A stretch of 11,947 nt of DNA from Oscillospiraceae bacterium (GCA_031282605.1 JAITDK010000065.1:1-11947); one strand, 5' to 3'. Positions 1-6,123 are shown, numbered from the stretch's first letter. Numbers and translations: made by a program. The notes: a model not told the origin generated them from the letters alone.

Positions 1-558
1 TATCGTCAGCGCCGCGTCCGCCGCTAGCCGGCTGGCCTCGGTGGCCGTCTTGCGGTCTGATTCGGCGGCGTAGCGCGACAGCACCCAGTCCTTGATATCC
101 CATTCGGGCGGCGGCTTGCCGATACCGACGCGCACGCGCGGGAAGTCCTCGACTCCCAGCGCGGCGATGATCGAGCGCATACCATTATGCGTCCCAGCCG
201 AACCGGAGCCGCGCACCCGAAGCCCTCCAAGCGGCAGATCGACGTCGTCGTATATCACAATCAGCACGCCGGGTTTGTACCATTGCAGCAACCCGGATAC
301 CGCGCTGCCGGAGTCGTTCATGTATGTCTGAGGTTTTACCAGTGCGAGGCGTTTGCCGCGCCACACGCCGCTGCCGGTCAGCGCGCGGGAGCGCGTTCTG
401 TTTACCGTAATCCCGGTAATTTGGGCACACTCGTCCAGCGCGTCAAAACCGGCGTTGTGGCGGGTATGCGCGTATGTTATGCCGGGGTTGCCCAGGCCGA
501 TGATCAGCGCGTCGGTCTGCGGGCGGCTCCAGCGGTTCCAGCTGTTAATAAATATCAC
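1..558 (-). CDS. pth: Peptidyl-tRNA hydrolase, C-terminus cut off by the window edge
   Basis: Releases tRNA from peptidyl-tRNAs that drop off ribosomes; a cytosolic recycling enzyme. The 186 visible codons carry the family motifs: GLGNPG (21-26), TRHNAG (32-37) with the catalytic His at 34 (His20 in E. coli), PQTYMNDSG (76-84) with the substrate-binding Asn at 81, YDDVDLPLGG with the key Asp at 104, and the GTHNG loop. The start is GTG at 558-556, which overlaps the glmU stop as GTGA. No ATG, GTG or TTG lies between it and the first motif, so the N-terminus is about 14 residues longer than in E. coli, as in some other Firmicutes as I recall. Translation is probably coupled to glmU, because no clear ribosome-binding site is visible. 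Family length is about 185-200, so only a short tail should be missing. In B. subtilis glmU and pth are in the same cluster but separated by prs and ctc; here they touch. Confidence 0.94.
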   Translation of the reverse strand, partial: MIFINSWNRWSRPQTDALIIGLGNPGITYAHTRHNAGFDALDECAQITGITVNRTRSRALTGSGVWRGKRLALVKPQTYMNDSGSAVSGLLQWYKPGVLIVIYDDVDLPLGGLRVRGSGSAGTHNGMRSIIAALGVEDFPRVRVGIGKPPPEWDIKDWVLSRYAAESDRKTATEASRLAADAALTI

Positions 559-1538
559 GGCCGCTCTAACGTCGTCCCGTTCGTGATCGTCTTGTTCGCG
601 ACGAACGCGCCGTACAGCGCGCAGTCCGATCCTATATGCGCGTCGCGCAGATGGCATCCGGGATACAGAGTGCAGCGCGGGCCGACGGTCGTCTCGCCCT
701 CCAGCACGACGCCTGGGTATACGGTGGTGTCATAACCGATTTTCACGTCGGTGTCGATGTATGTATTGCGCGGATCGATCATCGTCACGCCGGAGAGCAT
801 GTGTTCGCGGTTGATGCGGGAGCGGAGCACTCGCGTGGCTTCCTCCAGCTGGATACGGGTGTTGATGCCGCGCACCTCGTCGTGATCCTGCGCCTGCACC
901 GCTGTGACCGTGTATCCGGCCCGGGCTAAGGCGCCTATCGCGTCGGTGAGATAGTATTCGTTGGCGGCATTGCGGTTGGTTAATTGAGGCAGCGACCAGA
1001 GCAACGCGTCGATATCAAAGCAGTATACGGACGCGTTCGCGGCGCGGATACCCTTCTGCTGTTCGGTCAGATCCTTTTGCTCGACGATGCCCGTAACGCG
1101 ACCCCGGCGGTCGATGACCACGCGGCCGTATCCGAACGGATCGTCCACAATATCATACAGCAGCGCCGCCGCCGCACCCTCGCGCACGCACTGTATCAGC
1201 GAGCGGTACGACGTATCAGTCACCAGAGGCATGTCGCCAGCGGTGATTATGACAGCGCCTTTTTTATCCTTGAGCACGTGCGCGGCGGATATCACCGCGT
1301 GACCCGTGCCCTTGCCGGTGGAGAAATCCTGTATAGCGTGCGGGATATCGCCCAGCCGCGCTAGTATCTGATCCTTGCCATGGCCCAATATGGGGATCAC
1401 CTGCTTGCACACGCCGCCCACGGTATCCATTACGTGGCAGAGCATCGGCTTTCCGCACAGCGGATGCAGCGTTTTGGGCGTATCGCTTCTCATACGCTGG
1501 CCTTCGCCCGCCGCCAGCACTAACGCCATTGAATCCAT
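555..1538 (-). CDS. glmU: Short GlmU: GlcNAc-1-phosphate uridylyltransferase without the acetyltransferase half
   Basis: Should make UDP-GlcNAc from UTP and GlcNAc-1-phosphate, the precursor for peptidoglycan. Visible in order: LAAGEGQRM (8-16) with PK at 21-22 (nucleotide binding), GTGHA (77-81), AGD (100-102, metal-binding Asp), FGYGR (135-139), IVEQKD (151-156, Glu153), AANASVYCFD (166-175), NEYYLTD (193-199) and GIN (224-226). From about residue 250 a left-handed beta-helix begins, but the protein stops at 327 after four or five short coils. Typical GlmU is about 455 residues, so the acetyl-CoA site and the catalytic His near residue 363 are absent. The end looks natural: the stop TGA overlaps the pth start as GTGA, leaving no room for a lost tail. 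The start is ATG at 1538, preceded by GGAGGA at 1544-1549; an in-frame ATG 33 bases further upstream has no such site. The acetylation step must come from another protein. Confidence 0.9.
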   Translation of the reverse strand: MDSMALVLAAGEGQRMRSDTPKTLHPLCGKPMLCHVMDTVGGVCKQVIPILGHGKDQILARLGDIPHAIQDFSTGKGTGHAVISAAHVLKDKKGAVIITAGDMPLVTDTSYRSLIQCVREGAAAALLYDIVDDPFGYGRVVIDRRGRVTGIVEQKDLTEQQKGIRAANASVYCFDIDALLWSLPQLTNRNAANEYYLTDAIGALARAGYTVTAVQAQDHDEVRGINTRIQLEEATRVLRSRINREHMLSGVTMIDPRNTYIDTDVKIGYDTTVYPGVVLEGETTVGPRCTLYPGCHLRDAHIGSDCALYGAFVANKTITNGTTLERP

Positions 1539-1579
1539 AGTGTTCCTCCGTGTAATTCGGCATTGAACCATTCTTACAA

Positions 1580-1608
1580 AGTATGCATGGTTGGCCGCAG
1601 GAAGTCAA
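1580..1608 (-). promoter_or_regulatory. Candidate sigma-A promoter of glmU-pth
   Basis: On the minus strand TTGACT (1603-1608) and CATACT (1580-1585) are separated by exactly 17 bases. Each differs from consensus at one or two positions. The predicted start leaves a leader of roughly 35 nt that contains the glmU ribosome-binding site. No other promoter-like pair stands closer to the gene. Confidence 0.55.
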
Positions 1609-1634
1609 GGGATTAAATCGCGGCGGCGCGGCGG

Positions 1635-1671
1635 CTTGTATACCATCCGAGACACGTTCGTGGCATACAAG
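1635..1671. repeat. Inverted repeat upstream of the glmU promoter
   Basis: Arms CTTGTATACC (1635-1644) and GGCATACAAG (1662-1671) pair at nine of ten positions, with one mismatch that is a wobble pair in RNA. The spacer holds a second small inverted repeat, CACGTTCGTG (1653-1662). It lies about 27 bases upstream of the -35 box of glmU. It could be an operator or a transcript-end hairpin; no T-tract follows on either strand. Confidence 0.35.
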
Positions 1672-1929
1672 CTACGGTATGGGCGCGTAGGCGCAATGAG
1701 CGATTCCCGTCCAACAAATCGATTGCAGGCGACCGAATCATATCGAAAAATTATAAATATGGAATTGCTGTAGCGGCGAATAATCGCAGGCATAAATCGT
1801 ACCACGTAAGCATATAATTAACTATCCGGCTCATTGACGGCGCGCAGCGGCCAATCCCGTAGGGATTCTTACCGTTTATGGGTTGGACAAGCGCGGCTTA
1901 AATAACAAACGATAAACAGGAGGGGAATT
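1672..1929. other. Intergenic region before the lipoprotein gene
   Basis: No convincing gene in either direction. A perfect TATAAT lies at 1813-1818 on the plus strand, but no recognisable -35 box stands 16-18 bases before it, so a promoter for the lipoprotein is only possible. A 6-bp inverted repeat, AATCCC/GGGATT with a 3-base loop, sits at 1853-1867. AGGAGGGG at 1918-1925 is the ribosome-binding site of the next gene. Confidence 0.4.
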
Positions 1930-2526
1930 ATGAAACGATACGGTTTAGTCCTGATGATGCTGGTTGCGGTGTTCCTGCTGGCGTCCTGCACCAGCAGCGC
2001 GCCCGCGCCCAGTCCTTCGCCATCCGCGTCCGCTGAAGCGACCGCGACGGCGGAGCCTACCCCCGAGGCGGCTACAGCGTCGCCCGCGCCGACAGTTTCA
2101 ACATCCGCCGACGCCAACGCGTACAGGCCTATTGGCGTTGCGGTAAAAATACAGTACGACGGCAAGGACATAAATGCCGCGCCTTACTATGGGAAGGACG
2201 ACGTGATACTGCTGCCGCTGCAGCCGCTGGCGGAGGCGATGGGATGGAAGGTAGAGAAGTCTACTTCATCGGAGGCCGACGCGTTGCTGCTGACGTCCAG
2301 CGGCAAGGACGACTTGATGATCCAGTATATACCGCCGTCGGTGGGTCAGAACGAGGTAACTGGCGTAGTGGCTAGAAAGGGCGAGATCGACGTGCGGTTG
2401 GATCCGCAGCTGCTGTACGCGGACGGGACGATATACGTGACTGAGGCGTTCATCAGCGACGCGCTGCAGTCCATTGAGGTCACGTATGACGGAACGGCGC
2501 TTGTATCGGTGAAGCCAAAGTCATAG
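1930..2526 (+). CDS. Lipoprotein with copper-amine-oxidase-N-like stalk domain
   Basis: A 198-residue surface lipoprotein. The N-terminus has positive residues, a hydrophobic run (5-17) and a lipobox LASC ending in Cys20, so it should be lipid-anchored outside the membrane. Residues 21 to about 60 form a Ser/Pro/Ala/Thr-rich linker typical of Firmicute lipoproteins. From about 68 on, the pattern YDGKDIN..., VILLPLQPLAEAMGWKVE and DGTIYVTEAFISDAL fits the Cu_amine_oxidN1 'stalk' fold, a small domain that is usually not catalytic and occurs on many secreted clostridial proteins. A strong ribosome-binding site AGGAGGGG ends 4 bases before the ATG. The gene stands alone and is divergent from glmU. 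The ligand or partner is unknown. Signal peptide and lipobox are certain from the sequence; the domain call is by pattern and a little less sure. Confidence 0.85.
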   Translation: MKRYGLVLMMLVAVFLLASCTSSAPAPSPSPSASAEATATAEPTPEAATASPAPTVSTSADANAYRPIGVAVKIQYDGKDINAAPYYGKDDVILLPLQPLAEAMGWKVEKSTSSEADALLLTSSGKDDLMIQYIPPSVGQNEVTGVVARKGEIDVRLDPQLLYADGTIYVTEAFISDALQSIEVTYDGTALVSVKPKS

Positions 2527-2552
2527 GTTTGATATTCCATCCTCCTTTTTGG

Positions 2553-2580
2553 CGCGGGGGCTGTTAGCCTCCGCGTTATT
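2553..2580 (+). terminator. Hairpin terminator after the lipoprotein gene
   Basis: Bases 2553-2562 pair with 2566-2575 (ten pairs, one of them G-T, loop of three). The stem is very GC-rich and begins 26 bases after the stop codon. The following TTATT is a weak T-tract, so termination efficiency is uncertain. In the minus direction no T-tract follows. Confidence 0.5.
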
Positions 2581-2823
2581 GCAATGCGAGTCCGGTGGGA
2601 ATACGCTCCGTACCCATGATTTTCCTCGGCTTAGCAATCGGCAGAATTCGCCGCGCATTCGAGGAAAACCTTGACGATATGCGGTATAGCTCCCCCGCCG
2701 CCACGCAGGCGGAACCCGCATACGCCGCACAAAAAAACCATACACGCATACACTGACAATGAACGAGAGGAAGTGAGTGTAACAAACTCAAGGGGTTCGA
2801 AAGAATTCCAAGAAATATTCAGG
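2581..2823. repeat. Gene-poor stretch with nested inverted repeats
   Basis: No antitoxin-like or other convincing gene is seen. TTTTCCTCG (2620-2628) and CGAGGAAAA (2660-2668) form a perfect 9-bp inverted repeat 31 bases apart. Inside it CGGC (2639-2642) and GCCG (2650-2653) pair around an EcoRI-type palindrome. A further pair, TACACT (2749-2754) and AGTGTA (2776-2781), follows. A 46-codon reading frame at 2616-2756 (plus) has no ribosome-binding site and no familiar sequence. The repeats may shape an untranslated RNA leading towards ndoA. Confidence 0.4.
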
Positions 2824-2880
2824 CCAGGACCCCCCGCGTATTGACCGCGGTGGTGGTCTGTACGCAGGATACGGTCCTGG
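2824..2880 (+). ncRNA. Candidate structured leader upstream of the mazF/ndoA gene
   Basis: CCAGGAC (2824-2830) pairs with GTCCTGG (2874-2880), and CGTAT (2837-2841) with ATACG (2869-2873), giving 12 pairs with a six-base bulge on the 5' side. Inside, GACC (2843-2846) pairs with GGTC (2855-2858). It matches no riboswitch I recognise. It ends 30 bases before the toxin start codon, so it would lie in the 5' UTR if transcription begins upstream. Confidence 0.4.
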
Positions 2881-2892
2881 AAGCATATGCTT
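2881..2892. promoter_or_regulatory. Perfect 12-bp palindrome beside the ndoA ribosome-binding site
   Basis: AAGCATATGCTT is its own reverse complement. It follows directly on the leader hairpin and ends two bases before the likely ribosome-binding site GGAGAG (2895-2900). A dimeric repressor site is one reading; a short hairpin masking the ribosome-binding site is another. Confidence 0.4.
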
Positions 2893-2910
2893 TCGGAGAG
2901 TGAATAACCC

Positions 2911-3264
2911 ATGATCGTAAAACGCGGAGAAATCTACAGTGCGGACCTGAATCCCGTCGTGGGTTCGGAACAGGGCGGCATAAGGCCCGTGCTGATCATC
3001 CAGAATGATATAGGAAACCGGTTTAGTCCCACCGTTATTGTTCTAGCCATAACCTCCAGACTCGGCAAAACGCGGCTTCCAACCCACGTTGAGATCCCCG
3101 CTGGGGAGGGAGGATTGGCAAAACCATCCATTATCCTGGCCGAACAAGTGAGAACCTTGGAGAAAACACGGCTGGGGATAAAGCTGGGGAAACTCAGCGA
3201 TAGGGAAATGACGCGCGTGGAGGCGGCGATCAACGCCTCGCTAGGCATCAGTTGCGACGAATGA
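2911..3264 (+). CDS. ndoA: MazF-family endoribonuclease toxin (NdoA/EndoA type)
   Basis: A 117-residue mRNA interferase very like B. subtilis NdoA, which cuts single-stranded mRNA at UACAU-type sites. The N-terminal block MIVKRGEIYSADLNPVVGSE and the run QGGIRPVLIIQNDIGNRFSP are nearly those of B. subtilis. The catalytic Arg25 and Thr48 are present at the same positions, and PTHVEI and EQVRTLEK follow. It is full length and looks intact. The ribosome-binding site GGAGAG is 10 bases from the ATG, a rather long gap. The usual small ribbon-helix-helix antitoxin gene (NdoAI), normally just upstream, is absent: 384 bases of gene-poor DNA lie there instead, and the next gene downstream is a membrane protein. 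The antitoxin may be encoded elsewhere. The family call is very secure; the target sequence is inferred from B. subtilis. Confidence 0.95.
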   Translation: MIVKRGEIYSADLNPVVGSEQGGIRPVLIIQNDIGNRFSPTVIVLAITSRLGKTRLPTHVEIPAGEGGLAKPSIILAEQVRTLEKTRLGIKLGKLSDREMTRVEAAINASLGISCDE

Positions 3265-3303
3265 CCGCGCGATCCCATCACCAGTCCATACCACGCGAAA
3301 GCG

Positions 3304-3312
3304 TGATATAAT
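3304..3312 (+). promoter_or_regulatory. Candidate extended -10 element after ndoA
   Basis: TGATATAAT is a perfect TATAAT with a TGn extension, and no good -35 box is seen. It overlaps a small hairpin, CACGC-GAAA-GCGTG (3292-3305). Transcription from here would run straight into the hairpin at 3340-3373, giving either a very short RNA or an attenuated yitT-family leader. Confidence 0.35.
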
Positions 3313-3339
3313 AAATATCTAATCTTAATTATGTTAGTT

Positions 3340-3373
3340 AATGCAGGGGCGCTGATAAGCGGTCCTGCATTTT
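3340..3373 (+). terminator. Intrinsic terminator downstream of ndoA
   Basis: AATGCAGG (3340-3347) pairs with CCTGCATT (3364-3371), and inside CGCT (3350-3353) pairs with AGCG (3358-3361) around a GATA loop. A short run of four T ends the element. It lies about 75 bases after the ndoA stop and ends 13 bases before the next gene's promoter. Confidence 0.6.
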
Positions 3374-3385
3374 GAGTACGCGTTG

Positions 3386-3394
3386 TGGTATAAT
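3386..3394 (+). promoter_or_regulatory. Extended -10 promoter of the YitT-family gene
   Basis: TGG followed by a perfect TATAAT (3389-3394). A -35 box at the normal distance is not recognisable, which is common for extended -10 promoters. The predicted start near 3401 leaves a leader of about 28 nt with the ribosome-binding site GAGGAG at 3415-3420. Confidence 0.5.
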
Positions 3395-3428
3395 GGAACA
3401 AAACGCCGCTGCGTGAGGAGATACGACA

Positions 3429-4274
3429 ATGACCGCCGAGAACCGCCGCCGCTTAATCGAGATGACAGGCTACGCCGCGGGGCTTGTGATAATGTCCGCC
3501 GCGTACCCGCTGTTTTTTCTGGACAATGACATTGCGCCAGGCGGGCTTAGCGGCGTTGCGATGCTGCTGCACCAGTGGCTGCCGGTTAACGTGGGCATGA
3601 TGACGTTCATACTGAACGTGCCGCTGTTCGCGATAGGGTACAGGCAGCGCGGGTTCGCGTTCATAGCGCGGTCATTCCTGGCGATGACGGTTACGAGTAT
3701 GCTGATTGACGTACTGCCGTTCCGGGTATTGACGCGGGATTCGATGCTGGCGGCGCTGGGCGGTGGTACGATGCTAGGCGTCGGGCTGGGACTGGTCATC
3801 CGCGCCAACGCCACGACAGGCGGCACCGATATGGCCGCGATGATGCTGCACAAACGGTTCCCGGCGTTATCGATAGGCGGGATACTGCTGACCATCGACT
3901 GCGTTGTGATACTAGGCGCAGCCGTGGCGTTCGAGCCGCAGTCGGCGCTGTACGCGCTGGCGGCGCTGTTTGTATCCACGCGCGCGATGGACGCGGTTGT
4001 GACCGGGTTTGACACGGCGAAGGCGTTCTTCATTATATCGGATAATCATGCCGAGATAGCGAAGCGTATACTGGAGGATATGGAACGCGGCGTAACGATG
4101 CTGCACGGCAAGGGCGCGTACACGGGCATGGAGCGGGACGTGCTGCTATGCGTCGTCACGCGGACTCAGGCGCCTATGCTGCGAAGGATCGTGTGCGCGG
4201 CGGATCCAAAGGCGTTCTTGATCGCCACGGACGTCAGGGAGGCGATGGGCGAAGGGTTTGAGGCGAGGGAGTAG
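3429..4274 (+). CDS. YitT-family membrane protein (DUF161 plus DUF2179)
   Basis: A 281-residue membrane protein. About five or six hydrophobic segments fill residues 12-190, followed by a soluble C-terminal domain from about 200. Typical features are APGGLSGVAMLLHQW (36-50), the glycine-rich loop GGGTMLGVGLGLVIRANATT, TGGTDMAAMM, and a C-terminal DUF2179 domain beginning near AKAFFIISD and including AYTGMERDVLLCVV. The length matches the family (about 280-290). Function is poorly known; members have been described as putative transporters, so no substrate is assigned. The start has GAGGAG 8 bases upstream and its own promoter. The gene converges on the AT-rich minus-strand gene, with only 19 bases between their stop codons and no clear terminator. 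Base composition is like the rest of the GC-rich backbone, so this gene marks the left edge of the AT-rich segment. Confidence 0.88.
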   Translation: MTAENRRRLIEMTGYAAGLVIMSAAYPLFFLDNDIAPGGLSGVAMLLHQWLPVNVGMMTFILNVPLFAIGYRQRGFAFIARSFLAMTVTSMLIDVLPFRVLTRDSMLAALGGGTMLGVGLGLVIRANATTGGTDMAAMMLHKRFPALSIGGILLTIDCVVILGAAVAFEPQSALYALAALFVSTRAMDAVVTGFDTAKAFFIISDNHAEIAKRILEDMERGVTMLHGKGAYTGMERDVLLCVVTRTQAPMLRRIVCAADPKAFLIATDVREAMGEGFEARE

Positions 4275-4293
4275 CGGTATATGCACTATTCCC

Positions 4294-4788
4294 CTAATAA
4301 ATTTGGAAAAATTGATCGGAACGTTCTTTAATCCACATTGCTTCCTCTGCATTACTTGCTGGAGCTATCAAATATCTATCCTCTACTTTCTGATAAATCA
4401 CTATCCGAAACGGATCGTACCACACCATAATAGCCATTGTAGTAAACCCGTTAATATATCCATTGTAAAAATCAGCCGAACCGTACATCCCATCACCTGT
4501 GTTAAATGCGCGCCCTACAAAAGCATAACTATCTGAATCAGGCTTATCTGGTGAAGTAATGGTAAATTTATACTTTAAAACATCATCTTTAAGCAGGTAT
4601 TGAAGAAACGCTCCATTAATATCTAAAACAGCATCTTCATCAACGTCCCCGTTTACATGAAACACTACTGCGTCCAATGTTGATCGAATGGAACGTCTTT
4701 TGGGGATAAGATAAATAGAACTAACAATTACCACGATAGCGACTATTATGTACGTTATCCGTACTCGAATTTTACGATTATGTTGCAT
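4294..4788 (-). CDS. Hypothetical protein with one N-terminal membrane segment
   Basis: A 164-residue protein of unknown function. Basic residues 4-10 precede one membrane segment (about 11-28) and a second basic patch, KRRS, so the remaining 130 residues are probably outside or anchored to the membrane. That part is rich in aromatic and acidic residues with a beta-strand-like pattern (VVFHVNGDVDEDAVLDINGA, YKFTITS, FRIVIYQKVEDRYLIAP). I recognise no domain, though the style resembles small surface proteins of gut Clostridia. A near-perfect ribosome-binding site AAGGAGG (4794-4800) lies 5 bases before the ATG, so it is a real gene. A weak promoter-like pair, TTGGAA and CATAAA with a 16-base spacer, stands just upstream. 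The gene is clearly AT-richer than its plus-strand neighbour. It may belong with the frameshifted gene at 5168-6078, but 379 gene-poor bases separate them. Confidence 0.75.
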   Translation of the reverse strand: MQHNRKIRVRITYIIVAIVVIVSSIYLIPKRRSIRSTLDAVVFHVNGDVDEDAVLDINGAFLQYLLKDDVLKYKFTITSPDKPDSDSYAFVGRAFNTGDGMYGSADFYNGYINGFTTMAIMVWYDPFRIVIYQKVEDRYLIAPASNAEEAMWIKERSDQFFQIY

Positions 4789-5167
4789 TTGCTCCTCCTT
4801 GCGTAGTCGTGTTTATGGGTAAATTTCAGACGTTTCCAAGTCTGCAGGGTCGGGAACCGGGAACTAGGCTTGTGGACGATCACATGAGTGCCGCGTAAAG
4901 AGGACGCAACTCAACTGAAGCAACGCCCAGCGTCCCGCAAAAAAGCCATTGTCCCTACGATGCGCAAGGGATGCCAAGTCGAGACATGCCAGTTTGGGAC
5001 ATTGGCATCCGCATTGCGAAGTCTTTCCACAAGGTTGAATCAATCTAACAACTGCCGACCTACTACGACGAACGAATTACGCTCATAGCATAACGCGCAA
5101 GCCCGACGCTATCGCCCGCACAAACCCCGAACTCTTTTTAGCGACATAAAGTTTTCGAAGGTTGCCA
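4789..5167. other. Gene-poor gap in the AT-rich segment
   Basis: Nothing recognisable as a gene. A 66-codon GTG-started frame at 4888-5088 (plus) has no ribosome-binding site and no familiar motif. The main structure is the long inverted repeat at 4963-5018, listed separately. A small one, CAGAC/GTCTG, lies at 4828-4844. Base composition is intermediate between the insert and the backbone, so this could be a decayed gene or regulatory DNA. Confidence 0.4.
4963..5018. repeat. Long imperfect inverted repeat
   Basis: CGCAA (4963-4967) plus GGATGCCAA (4969-4977) pair with TTGGCATCC (5002-5010) plus TTGCG (5014-5018): 14 pairs with a small internal loop. GTC (4978-4980) and GAC (4998-5000) extend the stem. 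No T-tract follows on either strand, so it is not a typical terminator. Confidence 0.5.
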
Positions 5168-5362
5168 TTAGAAATTCTCAACATGCGTGATTTTTACCGA
5201 GTTTCCATACTTATACTGGACATTTCCTACTGTATCATAGATAATAGAGGTGTTAATGTAACCGATAGCTCCTTGATTCTTTCTCCACGTTGTATTGTTA
5301 TACTGTGAAGAATATCGGTAAACAATAGATGGGTTTCGCGGAACATCCACATAACCATTCAC
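5168..5362 (-). pseudogene. C-terminal piece of the frameshifted unknown gene
   Basis: A 64-codon frame in the -1 frame relative to the larger piece upstream. It opens with GTG at 5362-5360, which overlaps the stop of that piece as GTGA; just upstream the frame is closed by TAG. There is no ribosome-binding site. The text (VNGYVDVP, SSQYNNTTWRKNQGAIGY, NSVKITHVENF) reads like the middle and end of a domain, not a protein start. The best explanation is one original gene of about 300 codons split by a single-base change near 5363. Translational coupling through GTGA, or frameshifting, are alternatives; no slippery heptamer is visible at the junction. Confidence 0.6.
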
Positions 5363-6078
5363 AGATGCCTATAATACAACCCGTCCATAGATGACGACGC
5401 TCTCACGTTTTCAACACATGCAGCATATTGCCATGTTTGACGACTCGCATCCCATACTTGAGTATAAACCCTTGTCCAGTTTGTTCCTCCTTTTAGATCT
5501 AATATTGACGTCTGCGCTGTACTGAAGTTCGAAATACTTAATCCGCAGATAGAAGCAACCGTGCCAAGAAGCGAACTTATTGACGATATGTAAGCGTTTA
5601 TAAGAGTGTCCAAACAATTTTGTATTAGTGTCTGCGATGCTGTTTGCAATAAATTCACCTTACTCGCCTTTCCATACAACGGATCATCATCAGCCGTCAC
5701 AGTAAGGTATCGCATGGTATAAGTCGTTCCGTTATACGTATGAGTGAACGAACTCCCTGCGCTCGCTCGCTTTTCGTCGCTTATGTCTTCAGACTCCTCA
5801 TCTCCGGACACAAAAACAATATACGAATAGTCCGGCGTCAAGCCAATGGAGTTGAATTTTGTTTGCAATGAGGCCTCCGCGTCGGAAAATGTGCTGGCAT
5901 TTACATCAAACGCAGAGTAGCCTTTGCTTTTCAATTCCGACACAGTCTCTTCTCTTAGTCTTTTTTCCGCTTCTTTCATACCGACGGCCTCCGAAGAATA
6001 CGGTGCGTTCAGGTTCTGAATCTGAGCAGAATAAGACTCAAGAATACGATCAACATCCTTAGAGAACTTGCTTTCCAT
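5359..6078 (-). CDS. Unrecognised protein, N-terminal part of a frameshifted gene
   Basis: A 239-residue product of unknown function. The first 60 residues are charged and helical (FSKDVDRILESYSAQIQNL, EAEKRLREETVSELKSKGYS), and no signal peptide is visible. Then come strand-like segments around SYIVFVSGDEESED and THTYNGTTYTMRYLTV, a more hydrophobic stretch ISSISSLLGTVASICGLSIS (about 180-200), and an aromatic C-terminus (NWTRVYTQVWDASRQTWQYA) that breaks off at GLYYRHL. I choose ATG 6078 because AAAGGAAG lies about 10 bases upstream and because a near-consensus promoter lies inside the longer frame that could start at TTG 6234, which has no ribosome-binding site. The AT-rich composition differs from the flanks and suggests transfer. 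The neighbours give no clear clue to function. Confidence 0.65.
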   Translation of the reverse strand: MESKFSKDVDRILESYSAQIQNLNAPYSSEAVGMKEAEKRLREETVSELKSKGYSAFDVNASTFSDAEASLQTKFNSIGLTPDYSYIVFVSGDEESEDISDEKRASAGSSFTHTYNGTTYTMRYLTVTADDDPLYGKASKVNLLQTASQTLIQNCLDTLINAYISSISSLLGTVASICGLSISNFSTAQTSILDLKGGTNWTRVYTQVWDASRQTWQYAACVENVRASSSMDGLYYRHL

Positions 6079-6123
6079 TTTGATGTAACTTCCTTTCTCG
6101 TTTGTATGCTTTGCTAACCAAAC

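Noticed and set aside
2616..2756. 46-codon plus-strand frame as a possible antitoxin for NdoA
   Set aside because: No ribosome-binding site, and the sequence does not resemble ribbon-helix-helix or other antitoxins. It ends 154 bases before the toxin, whereas antitoxins usually abut it.
2824..2880. T-box riboswitch or type III (ToxI-like) RNA antitoxin
   Set aside because: The T-box core AGGGTGG-N-ACCGCG is not present, only a chance CCGCGGTGGTGG. ToxI antitoxins are tandem repeats, and none are seen. The toxin is of the NdoA type, not ToxN.
4888..5088. 66-codon plus-strand frame in the gap
   Set aside because: GTG start without a ribosome-binding site, no recognisable motif, and the inverted repeat lies within it. 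Probably chance.
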